A DNA stretch of 31,953 nucleotides from a virus (IMGVR_UViG_3300050821_003171:1-31953), one strand, 5' to 3'; shown: positions 14,222-20,778, counted from the first letter of the stretch. The notes: generated by a model not told the origin, from the letters alone. Numbers and translations: made by a program.

Positions 14222-14770
14222 TTAGTTCAGGGTTTTCGACGGACTCGCCTTGCGAGACTCCAACAGCTTCGCAAGGGGAACACCGCCCTCCTCGATACAC
14301 TCCCGAACCTGCTTGCACATATTCGGGTCGAGAAATTCGTCAGGACGCTTACCGATAAGCCGCTCGGTGGTATCGAGCGCATCAGCAATCACTGTGGGGC
14401 TGATTTCACAGGCAACAGCACCGTTCGCGTCTGGTCCTTCGGGGCAAATCTTGTTGACCAGAATGGCTGCAAACAGTAACGATGTGGGATTCATGTGTCT
14501 GCGGCCGACCTCCACCATCTGATCCGGAGTGGGATTACGATCATTGTGATGCCCAGTTTCATCGCAATCAGAGCAGCCGCCACAGATCAGCGCCAAGGCT
14601 TGGATTGCAGCAACGCATCCGGTGCTTACCATCTGCATCGCTCGTGCTTTGGAGCGGTTGCCCGTTTGGGCGATAAAATCTATGTGTGCCTTTTGCAGAG
14701 TTCGCGAGACTGCCTCAGCGACTTGCTGATCGAAGTCATTGGGATCGTAACGAGGCTCATTATTTCTCAT
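14222..14770 (-). CDS. Hypothetical protein with a cysteine cluster
   Basis: A 182-residue protein. 'CGGCSDCDETGHH' (Cys63, Cys66, Cys69, His74, His75) is a probable metal site in the middle of a mainly helical protein. The start overlaps the upstream gene by 11 bp and follows the shared leader ACACGGAGAAAGACC. It lies directly upstream of the AAA+ gene. Family not recognised. Confidence 0.7.
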   Translation of the reverse strand: MRNNEPRYDPNDFDQQVAEAVSRTLQKAHIDFIAQTGNRSKARAMQMVSTGCVAAIQALALICGGCSDCDETGHHNDRNPTPDQMVEVGRRHMNPTSLLFAAILVNKICPEGPDANGAVACEISPTVIADALDTTERLIGKRPDEFLDPNMCKQVRECIEEGGVPLAKLLESRKASPSKTLN

Positions 14771-15029
14771 GGTCTTTCTCCGTGTTGATTTTATTGCCGC
14801 CCTTCATGCAGAAGAACTCGACTGCATAGGCGAGCCAACGAGGATCGCTTTCTTGTCCTAAAGCCTTGTTGATCCTCGTAATCACAGGCTTTATAATTTC
14901 GTCCATGCAGCGCTGATGAAATGAGCCGTTGGCGATTCTGTATAGCTTGATCGCCTTTTTGATTTCATCTGCGGTGAGAAATTCTGTCGCCCTTACACTG
15001 TGGCTCTTGTCGGTAATTTTCTTTGGCAT
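14760..15029 (-). CDS. Hypothetical small protein
   Basis: An 89-residue protein starting MPKKITDKSHSVRATEF. GGAG lies 7 nt before the ATG. Mostly helical ('LTADEIKKAIKLYRIANGSF', 'IIKPVITRINKALGQ'). The 3' end contains the shared leader of the next gene. Function unknown. Confidence 0.65.
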   Translation of the reverse strand: MPKKITDKSHSVRATEFLTADEIKKAIKLYRIANGSFHQRCMDEIIKPVITRINKALGQESDPRWLAYAVEFFCMKGGNKINTEKDHEK

Positions 15030-15069
15030 CCGGTCACTCCAAAATGCGGGGAGCGAAGCGGGGCACTAC

Positions 15070-15110
15070 ATCCCCTTCTTCTTCTCGAAGAGAAGGAAGA
15101 AGAAGGGGAT
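15070..15110 (-). promoter_or_regulatory. Long gap hairpin with a GAA loop
   Basis: ATCCCCTTCTTC (15070-15081) pairs with GAAGAAGGGGAT (15099-15110), and TTCTC (15082-15086) pairs with GAGAA (15090-15094) around GAA. Four bases (GGAA, 15095-15098) bulge out on one side. The same plan, with different sequence, occurs at 16466-16504 and 18504-18547. It lies in the gap before the gene starting at 15029. Confidence 0.75.
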
Positions 15111-15126
15111 GGTGGAGCGGCATTAT

Positions 15127-15441
15127 TTAGCTTCGCCGCCTTTCCAATGCGGATTCTCGGTAATATCTATCTCGGTCGAGCACTTCCTGAATGTCTCTTG
15201 CGCGCAGCCCGCGAATGTGAGCATAATCAATCTGATACTTGTCACCGAATGGGACCCATTGCAGAACCGGCGGCGAAACACTCACAACAGCGTAAATTGC
15301 TTTACCATCGCCCACCGGGAAATAGATTTTCTGCTCGATAGCGTCGAGCATCTTGGTGGTTTTCTCATGATAGGCGTTAAAGTCGTCGCCTTCATGCCAA
15401 TCCCAATCACCTGGATACGGTGTACTAAGCAGTTTTGCCAT
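15127..15441 (-). CDS. Hypothetical protein
   Basis: A 104-residue protein starting MAKLLSTPYPGDWDWHEGDD. GGAG lies 8 nt before the ATG, and the start overlaps the upstream gene by 17 bp. The core 'IYFPVGDGKAIYAVVSVSPP' plus 'LQWVPFGDKYQIDYAHIRGL' looks like a small beta-rich domain, followed by a charged helix. Function unknown. Confidence 0.7.
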   Translation of the reverse strand: MAKLLSTPYPGDWDWHEGDDFNAYHEKTTKMLDAIEQKIYFPVGDGKAIYAVVSVSPPVLQWVPFGDKYQIDYAHIRGLRARDIQEVLDRDRYYRESALERRRS

Positions 15442-15679
15442 TTGCTTTCTCCATTTTCGCTCGTCTCGTCTCAGCAACCCAATCGTATGATGGGTCGTTC
15501 TGATAATGGGGCCGATTGAATTCGTCTGGGTACTCAACGGTCCGCTGTGCCATTGAATGAGCTTCGGCGGGAGTTAAGCGTCTTTCTGGTGCCCATCCCA
15601 CCAACCCATCATCCTTAGCTGCATAATAGGGATCACTCATACGCCATAGGCGCTTAAGACCCCTGCGTATTCTGCGCAT
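15425..15679 (-). CDS. Hypothetical small protein
   Basis: An 84-residue protein with a basic N-terminus (MRRIRRGLKRLWRM). A GGGGG run lies about 4 nt before the ATG. A later ATG (15640) lacks a ribosome site. The second half has 'YQNDPSYDWVAETRRAKMEK'. Function unknown. Confidence 0.6.
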   Translation of the reverse strand: MRRIRRGLKRLWRMSDPYYAAKDDGLVGWAPERRLTPAEAHSMAQRTVEYPDEFNRPHYQNDPSYDWVAETRRAKMEKANGKTA

Positions 15680-15688
15680 GATGCCCCC

Positions 15689-15967
15689 TTAGTGCTTGTA
15701 GCCAAGCTCATCGAAAGCTTTTATAGCCTCGCTTTTGATAGCCATTAGCGCCAGTTTACGGTCAGCTTCCGCTTTCGAGGTCCACCAATCGCCCCAGGTT
15801 GCGATTCCGATGGTGATCTCGCGCGCCAGCAGCCTGTCGATTTCCACAATCGCTTGCTGCTTTTCGTCCTCACTAAGACCAGTGAAGATAGCGCCATTAT
15901 TCACGAGGCGCTCAATATCGCGACGGAATGGCGATGGCCTTCCGTCATCGTGCATAAATAGTCCCAT
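15689..15967 (-). CDS. Hypothetical protein
   Basis: A 92-residue protein starting MGLFMHDDGRPSPFRRDIER. It follows the shared leader CCACGGAGAACTGCA. Helical, with 'LSEDEKQQAIVEIDRLLARE' in the middle. A rho-independent terminator lies just upstream, so it needs either a promoter in the 30-nt leader or read-through. Confidence 0.65.
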   Translation of the reverse strand: MGLFMHDDGRPSPFRRDIERLVNNGAIFTGLSEDEKQQAIVEIDRLLAREITIGIATWGDWWTSKAEADRKLALMAIKSEAIKAFDELGYKH

Positions 15968-15991
15968 TGCAGTTCTCCGTGGTTAAATTAA

Positions 15992-16027
15992 CTAATAAAA
16001 AGCCCAGGAGGGTTTAATCTCCTGGGC
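15992..16027 (-). terminator. Rho-independent terminator
   Basis: Read on the minus strand, GCCCAGGAG pairs perfectly with CTCCTGGGC around an 8-nt loop (16002-16027) and is followed by TTTTTATTAG (16001-15992). This is the clearest intrinsic terminator in the window and lies after the gene ending at 16051. Confidence 0.85.
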
Positions 16028-16050
16028 ATTGTCGCTACAGTGCGGTATAA

Positions 16051-16425
16051 TTACTGCACAGTCTCGGTGGTTGGCGCCGAAGCCGCAGCAGCGCTTGGCG
16101 GGATAGCCGAGGTTTGGTCGATGTGGAAGAGGTTAAAAGGTCCAACCCGTAAGGACTTTTCACCCTTTTTGACCAAACGGCCCTGGAGAACCCATTTATC
16201 GTAAGTTAAAACGGTTTCTCGCGGCCTCACGTCCTTATAGCCCGCTGCTGTGAAAGTCTCGACGCAGGCAGCATCGTTCTTTGCCATAAAGACGGCCTTC
16301 TCGGCGTCGGTGAGCTTCTGGCGACCGCGACCCTTGGCCTTCACTTTGCGGCCACTCTTGGCCTTCTGAGGCTTGCCAATGCCCATCTGAGAGAGGGCGG
16401 CGATCAACTGTTGGATTTCCGTCAT
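16051..16425 (-). CDS. Hypothetical protein, paralogue of the gene at 19257-19691
   Basis: A 124-residue protein with a basic segment (KSGRKVKAKGRGRQK) then a core 'VLTYDKWVLQGRLVKKGEKSLRVG' followed by 'LFHIDQT'. The protein at 19257-19691 shares TYxxWxxQGRxVxxGxK and LFxxDQT. The core is reminiscent of the W/GRxVxKGEK motif of ArdC-type ssDNA-binding domains, but this is weak evidence. AGCAGGACC precedes the ATG. Confidence 0.7.
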   Translation of the reverse strand: MTEIQQLIAALSQMGIGKPQKAKSGRKVKAKGRGRQKLTDAEKAVFMAKNDAACVETFTAAGYKDVRPRETVLTYDKWVLQGRLVKKGEKSLRVGPFNLFHIDQTSAIPPSAAAASAPTTETVQ

Positions 16426-16465
16426 GGTCCTGCTCCGCGTTGTGGTGGGGGTTGTCGAGGCTCTT

Positions 16466-16504
16466 GATCTTGTCTGTCCTCGAAGAGGACGGACAGACAA
16501 GATC
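16466..16504 (-). promoter_or_regulatory. Long gap hairpin with a GAA loop
   Basis: GATCTTGTCTGTCC (16466-16479) pairs perfectly over 14 bp with GGACAGACAAGATC (16491-16504). Alternatively GTCCTC (16476-16481) pairs with GAGGAC (16485-16490) around GAA, with the outer 10 bp kept and four bases (GGAC) bulged. Same plan as 15070-15110. It lies in the gap before the gene starting at 16425. Confidence 0.75.
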
Positions 16505-16527
16505 AGTTTTCCAGCGGCTTTAGGAAT

Positions 16528-16836
16528 CTAGTTGGACCAGGACGATCTGGCGTGCTGATTCTCATCAAAGAGCGCCTTACAAGCCTCAAATCCTTGAGGG
16601 ATTAAAGGCTCGTATTCCTTGCGCCAATCGCCGTTGAGGATGTAATAGTTGCCATCCTTGATGAGCGCGGTTTCTTGAGGCGTATCGCCACGGAATGGGT
16701 TTTTAACACCAAGCTGCGTAGCGATCTTACCGAACTCAGAGTTTTCATCGTCCTCCTTGTAACTGATGGTAAAACCATCACCATCAGCTTGCAGGCAGTT
16801 AGAAATGCGTTTCCACTTAACTTTAGTTTCACTCAT
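16528..16836 (-). CDS. Hypothetical protein
   Basis: A 102-residue protein starting MSETKVKWKRISNCLQADGD. It follows the leader CAACGGAGAGATCA. 'TALIKDGNYYILNGDWRKEYEPLI' suggests a small alpha/beta fold. It is divergent from the terminase small subunit, whose start is only 36 nt away. Function unknown. Confidence 0.65.
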   Translation of the reverse strand: MSETKVKWKRISNCLQADGDGFTISYKEDDENSEFGKIATQLGVKNPFRGDTPQETALIKDGNYYILNGDWRKEYEPLIPQGFEACKALFDENQHARSSWSN

Positions 16837-16872
16837 TGATCTCTCCGTTGTTTGTGCTATTGTATCAACAAG

Positions 16873-17433
16873 ATGCCCCGTTTGCGCAACATACGCCACG
16901 AGCGTTTCTGTTATGAGTTCATCAAGACTGGCAATCGGCGCCAAGCCTATGAGGCTGTGTACGATCCAGATGGCACACGGTTGCGTCCGAATGTAGCCAA
17001 GACTATGGGCTGGCAGCTATTGAATCTATATCCTGAGGTGCCCAAGAGAATCGAGGAGATTCGCGTCGCCATGCAGAAGAAATCCGATATTACCATCGAG
17101 AAGATTCTCAGCGATTACCAATACGCGCTCGATATAGCCAAGAGCGATGGCAAGCCTGACAGCATTGTTAATGCTGCAACTGCCCAAGCTAAATTAGTTG
17201 GATTATTGAAAGATCGCATTGTTAATGAACCAAGTGAAATCGAGCAAATGGAGAATATCTCTGATATTCTCGAACGAGTAGGGCAAGAGGCTGGCGCTGA
17301 TGTAGCGTTAGCTCTTGCTAAAGCATTTGGCATTGAAGCGCCTGAGCCTAAAACGATAGCTCAGGAGCAGATGGAGCGAATCGCTGACAGCGATTTTGAT
17401 ATTGGAGAACCGCCCACTGGCGCTGTTAACTAA
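16873..17433 (+). CDS. terS: Terminase small subunit
   Basis: A 186-residue protein starting MPRLRNIRHERFCYEFIKTG. The N-terminal DNA-binding helices ('NRRQAYEAVY', then 'AKTMGWQLLNLYPEVPKRIEEI'), the central coiled 'ITIEKILSDYQYALDIAKSDG' and 'AATAQAKLVGLLKDR' fit the terminase small subunit family that marks phage DNA for packaging. The ribosome site is weak. It is the only plus-strand gene between 140 and 19,888, and no large subunit is in the window. Its 3' end overlaps the convergent gene at 17308-17589 by 126 bp. Confidence 0.8.
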   Translation: MPRLRNIRHERFCYEFIKTGNRRQAYEAVYDPDGTRLRPNVAKTMGWQLLNLYPEVPKRIEEIRVAMQKKSDITIEKILSDYQYALDIAKSDGKPDSIVNAATAQAKLVGLLKDRIVNEPSEIEQMENISDILERVGQEAGADVALALAKAFGIEAPEPKTIAQEQMERIADSDFDIGEPPTGAVN

Positions 17434-17589
17434 GCCGCTTTTGGCGCGCATTGTGTCGATGATTTCGAGTCCGAGCCTAGCTCGCGCACAATAACGCTCT
17501 CTGTCCATTCGCGATAAGGCGCTGTAGGTTCGACCATCAAAACTTGCATCTGATGTTGCTACCGCAACTATTTCTTTGGCTGTTGCCAT
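17308..17589 (-). CDS. Hypothetical protein overlapping terS tail to tail
   Basis: A 93-residue protein starting MATAKEIVAVATSDASFDGR. GGAGGG lies 4 nt before the ATG, so it is translated with good likelihood. Residues 1-52 lie outside terS and read as a normal protein ('TYSALSRMDRERYCARARLGLEII'). The last third is antisense to terS and has an odd hydrophobic/basic composition, which suggests the ancestral stop was lost. Confidence 0.6.
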   Translation of the reverse strand: MATAKEIVAVATSDASFDGRTYSALSRMDRERYCARARLGLEIIDTMRAKSGLVNSASGRFSNIKIAVSDSLHLLLSYRFRLRRFNAKCFSKS

Positions 17590-17603
17590 TAATCCCTCCA
17601 TTA

Positions 17604-17635
17604 GGCGACTCGCCCACAGACATAGGCGAGCCGCC
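17604..17635 (-). promoter_or_regulatory. Gap hairpin
   Basis: GGCG-A-CTCGCC (17604-17614) pairs with GGCGAG-C-CGCC (17625-17635): 10 of 11 positions pair, with one A/C mismatch. It lies between the stop at 17656 and the start at 17589. Confidence 0.6.
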
Positions 17636-17655
17636 GACGGGTGCGGTGAATTGAT

Positions 17656-17853
17656 TTACATTGGGTCGGCATCGGTCCAATATGCTGGTAGCCCAAGCAA
17701 ATCTTGGGCCTGCTGCACTTCCGGCGGGATGGCAGCAACATCTTCCGATTCGATGTAAACCGTAACCAGCGCAGCTAAATAACCACGCTGATAATCACCA
17801 TCCGGCGGATCACGCAGAAATCCACGGATAGCTTCGAGAACATAGTTTCTCAT
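17656..17853 (-). CDS. Hypothetical small protein
   Basis: A 65-residue protein starting MRNYVLEAIRGFLRDPPDGD. AGGAGG lies 6 nt before the ATG. The pattern 'GDYQRGYLAALVTVYIESEDV' is common in short phage proteins of unknown function. Confidence 0.65.
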   Translation of the reverse strand: MRNYVLEAIRGFLRDPPDGDYQRGYLAALVTVYIESEDVAAIPPEVQQAQDLLGLPAYWTDADPM

Positions 17854-17896
17854 GCAATCCCTCCTGCCAGCTTATATTTAGCCAGCGGTTTGATGT

Positions 17897-18094
17897 TTAT
17901 CGCTTCTTACGGAATGCCATACGCATCTGCATGGCCTTCTGGCGCTCGCGCAGCCTTTGCTCGTGCTGCGTCAGTTTGGACTCGCTTTTCTTGTGGTAAA
18001 TCGGCCGGTTATTGTTACCGCGACCAATCTTGGCAAGGTGGCGATAGCCTCCGACAGCTTGCCTACGACGCCTTGCGGCAGTTCTCGCGCTCAT
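17897..18094 (-). CDS. Small, highly basic protein
   Basis: A 65-residue protein with about one third Arg, Lys or His (MSARTAARRRRQAVGG; ERQKAMQMRMAFRKKR). It follows the shared leader TCACGGAGAAAATC. It is likely to bind nucleic acid. Family not recognised. Confidence 0.6.
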   Translation of the reverse strand: MSARTAARRRRQAVGGYRHLAKIGRGNNNRPIYHKKSESKLTQHEQRLRERQKAMQMRMAFRKKR

Positions 18095-18196
18095 GATTTT
18101 CTCCGTGATTTATGGTATAGGTGGGGGCATCGGACAACTGGGGTGCATACGAATACGCGTTATTCCGCAGCAGCCTACTTGCTCTCCCCCGATGAA

Positions 18197-18463
18197 TTAC
18201 GCGGCTTTCTTCAAGCCTAGGATGCGATCAGCTTCGCGCTCCAATTCGATTTGTCTACGACTTGGGATATAGCGCCCAACCCAAGGATTTTCCTCATCCA
18301 CATCGGGTTCAGCATACATATCCGGTGGATTTATGGCATATTCGAGGATAATCATTTCCTCGTCGTACTCAATCAACGCATCGACGCGACGACAGTTCTC
18401 AAGAGCGTCGTACATTGGTTCGAGTTCTTCGATCATCAACTCGATAATATCTTCGTGGCTCAT
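18197..18463 (-). CDS. Hypothetical acidic protein
   Basis: An 88-residue, strongly acidic protein (MSHEDIIELMIEELEPMYD at the start). It follows the shared leader ACACGGAGAAAAACGACC. The acidic, probably helical N-terminus and Pro-rich middle would suit a DNA-mimic or protein-binding role, but this is speculation. Confidence 0.6.
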   Translation of the reverse strand: MSHEDIIELMIEELEPMYDALENCRRVDALIEYDEEMIILEYAINPPDMYAEPDVDEENPWVGRYIPSRRQIELEREADRILGLKKAA

Positions 18464-18503
18464 GGTCGTTTTTCTCCGTGTTGAGAGGGCACTACTACAG
18501 CTT

Positions 18504-18547
18504 CCTCCTATTCTTGTTCTCGAAGAGAACAGAACAAGAATAGGAGG
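18504..18547 (-). promoter_or_regulatory. Long gap hairpin with a GAA loop
   Basis: CTCCTATTCTTG (18505-18516) pairs with CAAGAATAGGAG (18535-18546), and TTCTC (18517-18521) pairs with GAGAA (18525-18529) around GAA; five bases (CAGAA) bulge. Same plan as 15070-15110. It lies before the gene starting at 18463. Confidence 0.75.
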
Positions 18548-18561
18548 GGTTTGGCGGTGTT

Positions 18562-18786
18562 TTAGGCTATAGGGTTGTCATGGCCGAGAAGCGTGGCGAC
18601 GCAGTTTTCCGCCCACGGATTCTCGCCGCCGCGAGATCGCAACCAAGCCAAGAGGCTTGGGGCATCGAGTTCGGCAATGTCGAAGCTAGCCCATACGCCA
18701 GCGACGCTTTTAGCGCGAACGTAGATGCCGGTATCCATCGTATTGGCAACACGATCTGGATCAGCAGTTAATTCAACCGCATCCAT
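18562..18786 (-). CDS. Hypothetical small protein
   Basis: A 74-residue protein starting MDAVELTADPDRVANTMDTG. AGGAGA lies 7 nt before the ATG. 'VWASFDIAELDAPSLLAWLRSRGGENPWAE' is a pattern I have seen in small proteins of tailed phages; function unknown. Confidence 0.65.
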   Translation of the reverse strand: MDAVELTADPDRVANTMDTGIYVRAKSVAGVWASFDIAELDAPSLLAWLRSRGGENPWAENCVATLLGHDNPIA

Positions 18787-18826
18787 GATTTTCTCCTGTG
18801 AATTGCGGGCGAAGCCGCTGATTTCA

Positions 18827-18925
18827 CTAGCAAAACATCATCCAAAGGATGATGATGCTGATGGCGACGAAAGTGACGGCGCCACCAGCAACGTAGCCAG
18901 CTATGGCTGATGCGAGTTCACTCAT
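18827..18925 (-). CDS. Short single-helix membrane protein
   Basis: A 32-residue frame beginning MSELASAIAGYVAGGAV and continuing as a hydrophobic helix to the end (SIIILWMMFC). The ATG overlaps the stop of the upstream gene (ATGA), which supports translation. It could be a small membrane peptide such as a holin accessory, but no family is recognised. Confidence 0.5.
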   Translation of the reverse strand: MSELASAIAGYVAGGAVTFVAISIIILWMMFC

Positions 18926-19182
18926 GGGATTGCCTCACATAGCGCGGCTAAAACGTCGCCGTGGCAAGCCAAGGGCTTGCAGAAGCAAACGAGCGTTTTG
19001 CCCTTCAATTCTGGAATTGCGGCCAGCAACTTGGGCTGACCAGCTAAATAGCTCGCATACTTGCGAATCACGTCATCACGCGAGCCATCCTTGCCGATCA
19101 CGAACGGATTGCCCCATTTGCTTGGGCGGCCGATATACACGTCATTCGACGTTGGCTTGTGATTGCGCTTATTCACGACCAT
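18922..19182 (-). CDS. DUF4326 family protein
   Basis: An 86-residue protein. 'NDVYIGRPSKWGNPFVIGKDG' followed by 'LKGKTLVCFCKPLACHGDVLA' is the signature of DUF4326, a short family common in phages and of unknown function; the conserved Cys/His (CFCKPLACHGD) could bind metal. The start follows the leader CCACGGAGAACTGCG. Length is normal for the family. Confidence 0.85.
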   Translation of the reverse strand: MVVNKRNHKPTSNDVYIGRPSKWGNPFVIGKDGSRDDVIRKYASYLAGQPKLLAAIPELKGKTLVCFCKPLACHGDVLAALCEAIP

Positions 19183-19201
19183 CGCAGTTCTCCGTGGGTG
19201 T

Positions 19202-19242
19202 GTCCTTATCCTGCCTCTCACAAGAGAGAGGCAGGAAAGGAC
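19202..19242 (-). promoter_or_regulatory. Long gap hairpin
   Basis: GTCCTT (19202-19207) pairs with AAGGAC (19237-19242), and CCTGCCTC (19210-19217) with GAGGCAGG (19228-19235), enclosing TCACAAGAGA. This is the fourth member of the class at 15070, 16466 and 18504, with a slightly different loop. It lies before the gene starting at 19182. Confidence 0.7.
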
Positions 19243-19256
19243 GTTCGGTGTGGTAT

Positions 19257-19691
19257 TTACGCAACAGGACCGTATTCGGCATCAAGAGCGACGTTGTTCG
19301 CCGGAATGTGTGCCACAGACGCAGCGAGCGCCGCCAGTTCGCTTTTCGGCACACTGTAGGTATCGGTCTGATCGACTGTGAACAGCGATCCTACGCCCTT
19401 TACAAAGGCTTTCGCCTTTTGACCGGGACGAACCTTGCGTCCCTGCTTGAGCCACATGTTGTAGGTCATCACGTCAATTCGCGGCTTCACAGTCAATCCG
19501 AGCTTCTTGAAAGCTCGAATAACGGCGCTATCGTTCTTGATTTGGCGTTCGGTCAAGCCACCGTCGATGGAACGCTTGAATTGCGGCGTGGCTTTCACCG
19601 GCTGCTTCGCAGCCTTCGGCGCTGTATTCGCAACGAGCTTCGAGAGCAGCGTAGCGAGCTTGGCAAGATCGTCGGACTTGATTGCGGTCAT
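19257..19691 (-). CDS. Hypothetical protein, paralogue of the gene at 16051-16425
   Basis: A 144-residue protein. The core 'VMTYNMWLKQGRKVRPGQK' with 'LFTVDQT' matches the protein at 16051-16425; both also have a basic region before the core and an Ala-rich C-terminus. A longer N-terminal part (KLATLLSKLVANTAPKAAK) is specific to this copy. It follows the leader ACACCGGAGAAACCCA. Duplication and divergence are likely; function unknown. Confidence 0.7.
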   Translation of the reverse strand: MTAIKSDDLAKLATLLSKLVANTAPKAAKQPVKATPQFKRSIDGGLTERQIKNDSAVIRAFKKLGLTVKPRIDVMTYNMWLKQGRKVRPGQKAKAFVKGVGSLFTVDQTDTYSVPKSELAALAASVAHIPANNVALDAEYGPVA

Positions 19692-19717
19692 TGGGTTTCT
19701 CCGGTGTTGGCATCGAA

Positions 19718-19779
19718 GTCTGTCTTAAAGAAAGACCTCACAAAGTGAGCGAAGCGTAGGGTCTTTCTTTAAGATAGAC
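19718..19779. promoter_or_regulatory. Very long hairpin between divergent genes
   Basis: GTCTGTCTTAAAGAAAGACC (19718-19737) pairs over 20 bp (one G-T) with 19760-19779. The 22-nt loop holds a small inner hairpin (TCAC/GTGA) and GCGAAGC, a sequence known to form unusually stable DNA mini-hairpins. It lies in the 196-nt gap between divergent minus and plus genes, so it could be a terminator of stray transcripts or a control element. The rest of this gap shows no clear promoter. Confidence 0.65.
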
Positions 19780-19887
19780 GTAGATTGATAGAGTGATCCT
19801 TTCCTTAAGGTTTTCCTTGTGCCGCAGCGGTTTTCGTGGTTTGTTCTGGCAAGGGGAAAGAGGGTTGGAAGATAGGAGATCGCGCGC

Positions 19888-20073
19888 ATGGCGTTTGAGT
19901 ATCCAGACCTGCCATCATGGATGCAGCCGATTCCATATCCGCCAGGGCCGCTCACTGAATACGAGCGCGCCATCATCAACTGCCACCGCCAAACCCAACG
20001 TCGAGTCAACTCCATAGTCATGGAGTTCAAGCAGCGTTATCCAATCGTTTCAAGGTCTACCGATGGATTATAA
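19888..20073 (+). CDS. Hypothetical small protein
   Basis: A 61-residue protein starting MAFEYPDLPSWMQPIPYPPG, Pro/Tyr-rich at first, then helical (LTEYERAIINCHRQTQRRVN). AGGAGA lies 8-10 nt before the ATG. The 3' end overlaps the next plus-strand gene by 11 bp. Function unknown. Confidence 0.6.
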   Translation: MAFEYPDLPSWMQPIPYPPGPLTEYERAIINCHRQTQRRVNSIVMEFKQRYPIVSRSTDGL

Positions 20074-20224
20074 GCCGGTGCAATACATCGACTACCGCAG
20101 CTTATTCAAGCTGCTGGAATCTATGGATCAATCGTCCTACTTGGACGAGGATTGGGTCAAGGCTTACGCCTTGGCTCTTGGATTATCGGGTTTAATATCG
20201 GCTGACTCGATAGAGTCAGAATAG
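20063..20224 (+). CDS. Hypothetical 53-residue protein
   Basis: The frame begins MDYKPVQYIDYRSLFKLLES and ends DSIESE. It overlaps the preceding gene by 11 bp on the same strand, which supports coupled translation; AAGG lies about 8 nt upstream. Near its end, CTGACT/AGTCAG form a small hairpin with two GANTC sites. Function unknown. Confidence 0.55.
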   Translation: MDYKPVQYIDYRSLFKLLESMDQSSYLDEDWVKAYALALGLSGLISADSIESE

Positions 20225-20532
20225 GCTGTTTGTCCTTGCGCGCCCTAGTCTTGAGTAGCCACCATTGCCAAGCTCAACATCACATTGGTTAGCTTACTTA
20301 AGCTAAGTCATTGACAAGTCCGAGCTATATTCTAGCTAAGCAGCTAGGAACGAATCGAGTACAGATCGAGAACGTTCATGCTTTGTACCCTAAAGGGGAG
20401 CCGTACTAGACGCGTAGGAGCGGATTTGCGCGATGGTGCTGACGATTTTTACCCTGTGTATCCAGGCTTACGGTCAAAAAAATATAGAAAAGCAGATTGA
20501 CAAGGACTCTAACGCAGTCTAACTGTTAGAGT
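20225..20532 (+). promoter_or_regulatory. Control region with two operator-like palindromes
   Basis: No gene in 308 nt. One site is TTAGCTTA-CT-TAAGCTAA (20289-20306), followed by TTGACA (20311-20316) and further AGCTA/AGCTAA copies at 20323-20348, including the palindrome CTAGCT-AAGC-AGCTAG. The second is at 20497-20544, described separately. Two GANTC sites lie inside (20352, 20505) and two just before (20204, 20213). It resembles a phage regulatory switch region, but all neighbours are plus strand, so it is not a divergent promoter pair. Confidence 0.6.
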
Positions 20533-20544
20533 ATGAAATCTAAC
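20497..20544 (+). promoter_or_regulatory. Promoter with phased TCTAAC operator sites
   Basis: TTGACA (20497-20502) is a perfect -35 box; a 17-bp spacer puts a weak -10 (TAACTG) at 20520-20525. Copies of TCTAAC lie at 20508, 20518 and 20539, with the inverse GTTAGA at 20525, so TCTAAC-T-GTTAGA (20518-20530) is a perfect palindrome over the -10. Spacings of 10 and 21 bp keep the copies on one face of the helix. A repressor binding here would block the gene starting at 20533, whose mRNA would be nearly leaderless. Confidence 0.6.
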
Positions 20545-20775
20545 ACTGAAGCGATGCAGATTGTAGACAGGCTCCTTCGGACGTTTCCTAGACACCCCCT
20601 GGTTCTAGAAGCCTGTGAGGAGCTAAAGGCCAGAATCGTGGACAATAGGGTAAGGGAGGCCACTGAGGGACCTGTCATCGTTAAGCCGGTTCTCAAGACC
20701 TTTGACAAGACAGCTTACCAGCGGGTCTATATGAGAGCCTACCGGGCTAAAAAATCTACAAAGAAAATTGGGTGA
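20533..20775 (+). CDS. Hypothetical small protein, possible regulator
   Basis: An 80-residue protein starting MKSNTEAMQIVDRLLRTFPR, with a basic C-terminus (YQRVYMRAYRAKKSTKKIG) that could bind nucleic acid. No ribosome site precedes it, and the nearby promoter predicts a very short or absent leader; the first codons include an operator half-site. Function unknown. Confidence 0.6.
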   Translation: MKSNTEAMQIVDRLLRTFPRHPLVLEACEELKARIVDNRVREATEGPVIVKPVLKTFDKTAYQRVYMRAYRAKKSTKKIG

Positions 20776-20778
20776 AAG

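Noticed and set aside
18836-18854. Perfect hairpin CATCATCC-AAA-GGATGATG
   Set aside because: It lies inside the short membrane-peptide gene at 18827-18925, where repeated ATC and ATG codons (Ile, Met) create it; coding explains it as well as structure.
19725-20030. 101-codon minus-strand frame antisense to the plus-strand gene at 19888
   Set aside because: Odd composition, no ribosome site, and it includes one arm of the 20-bp hairpin.
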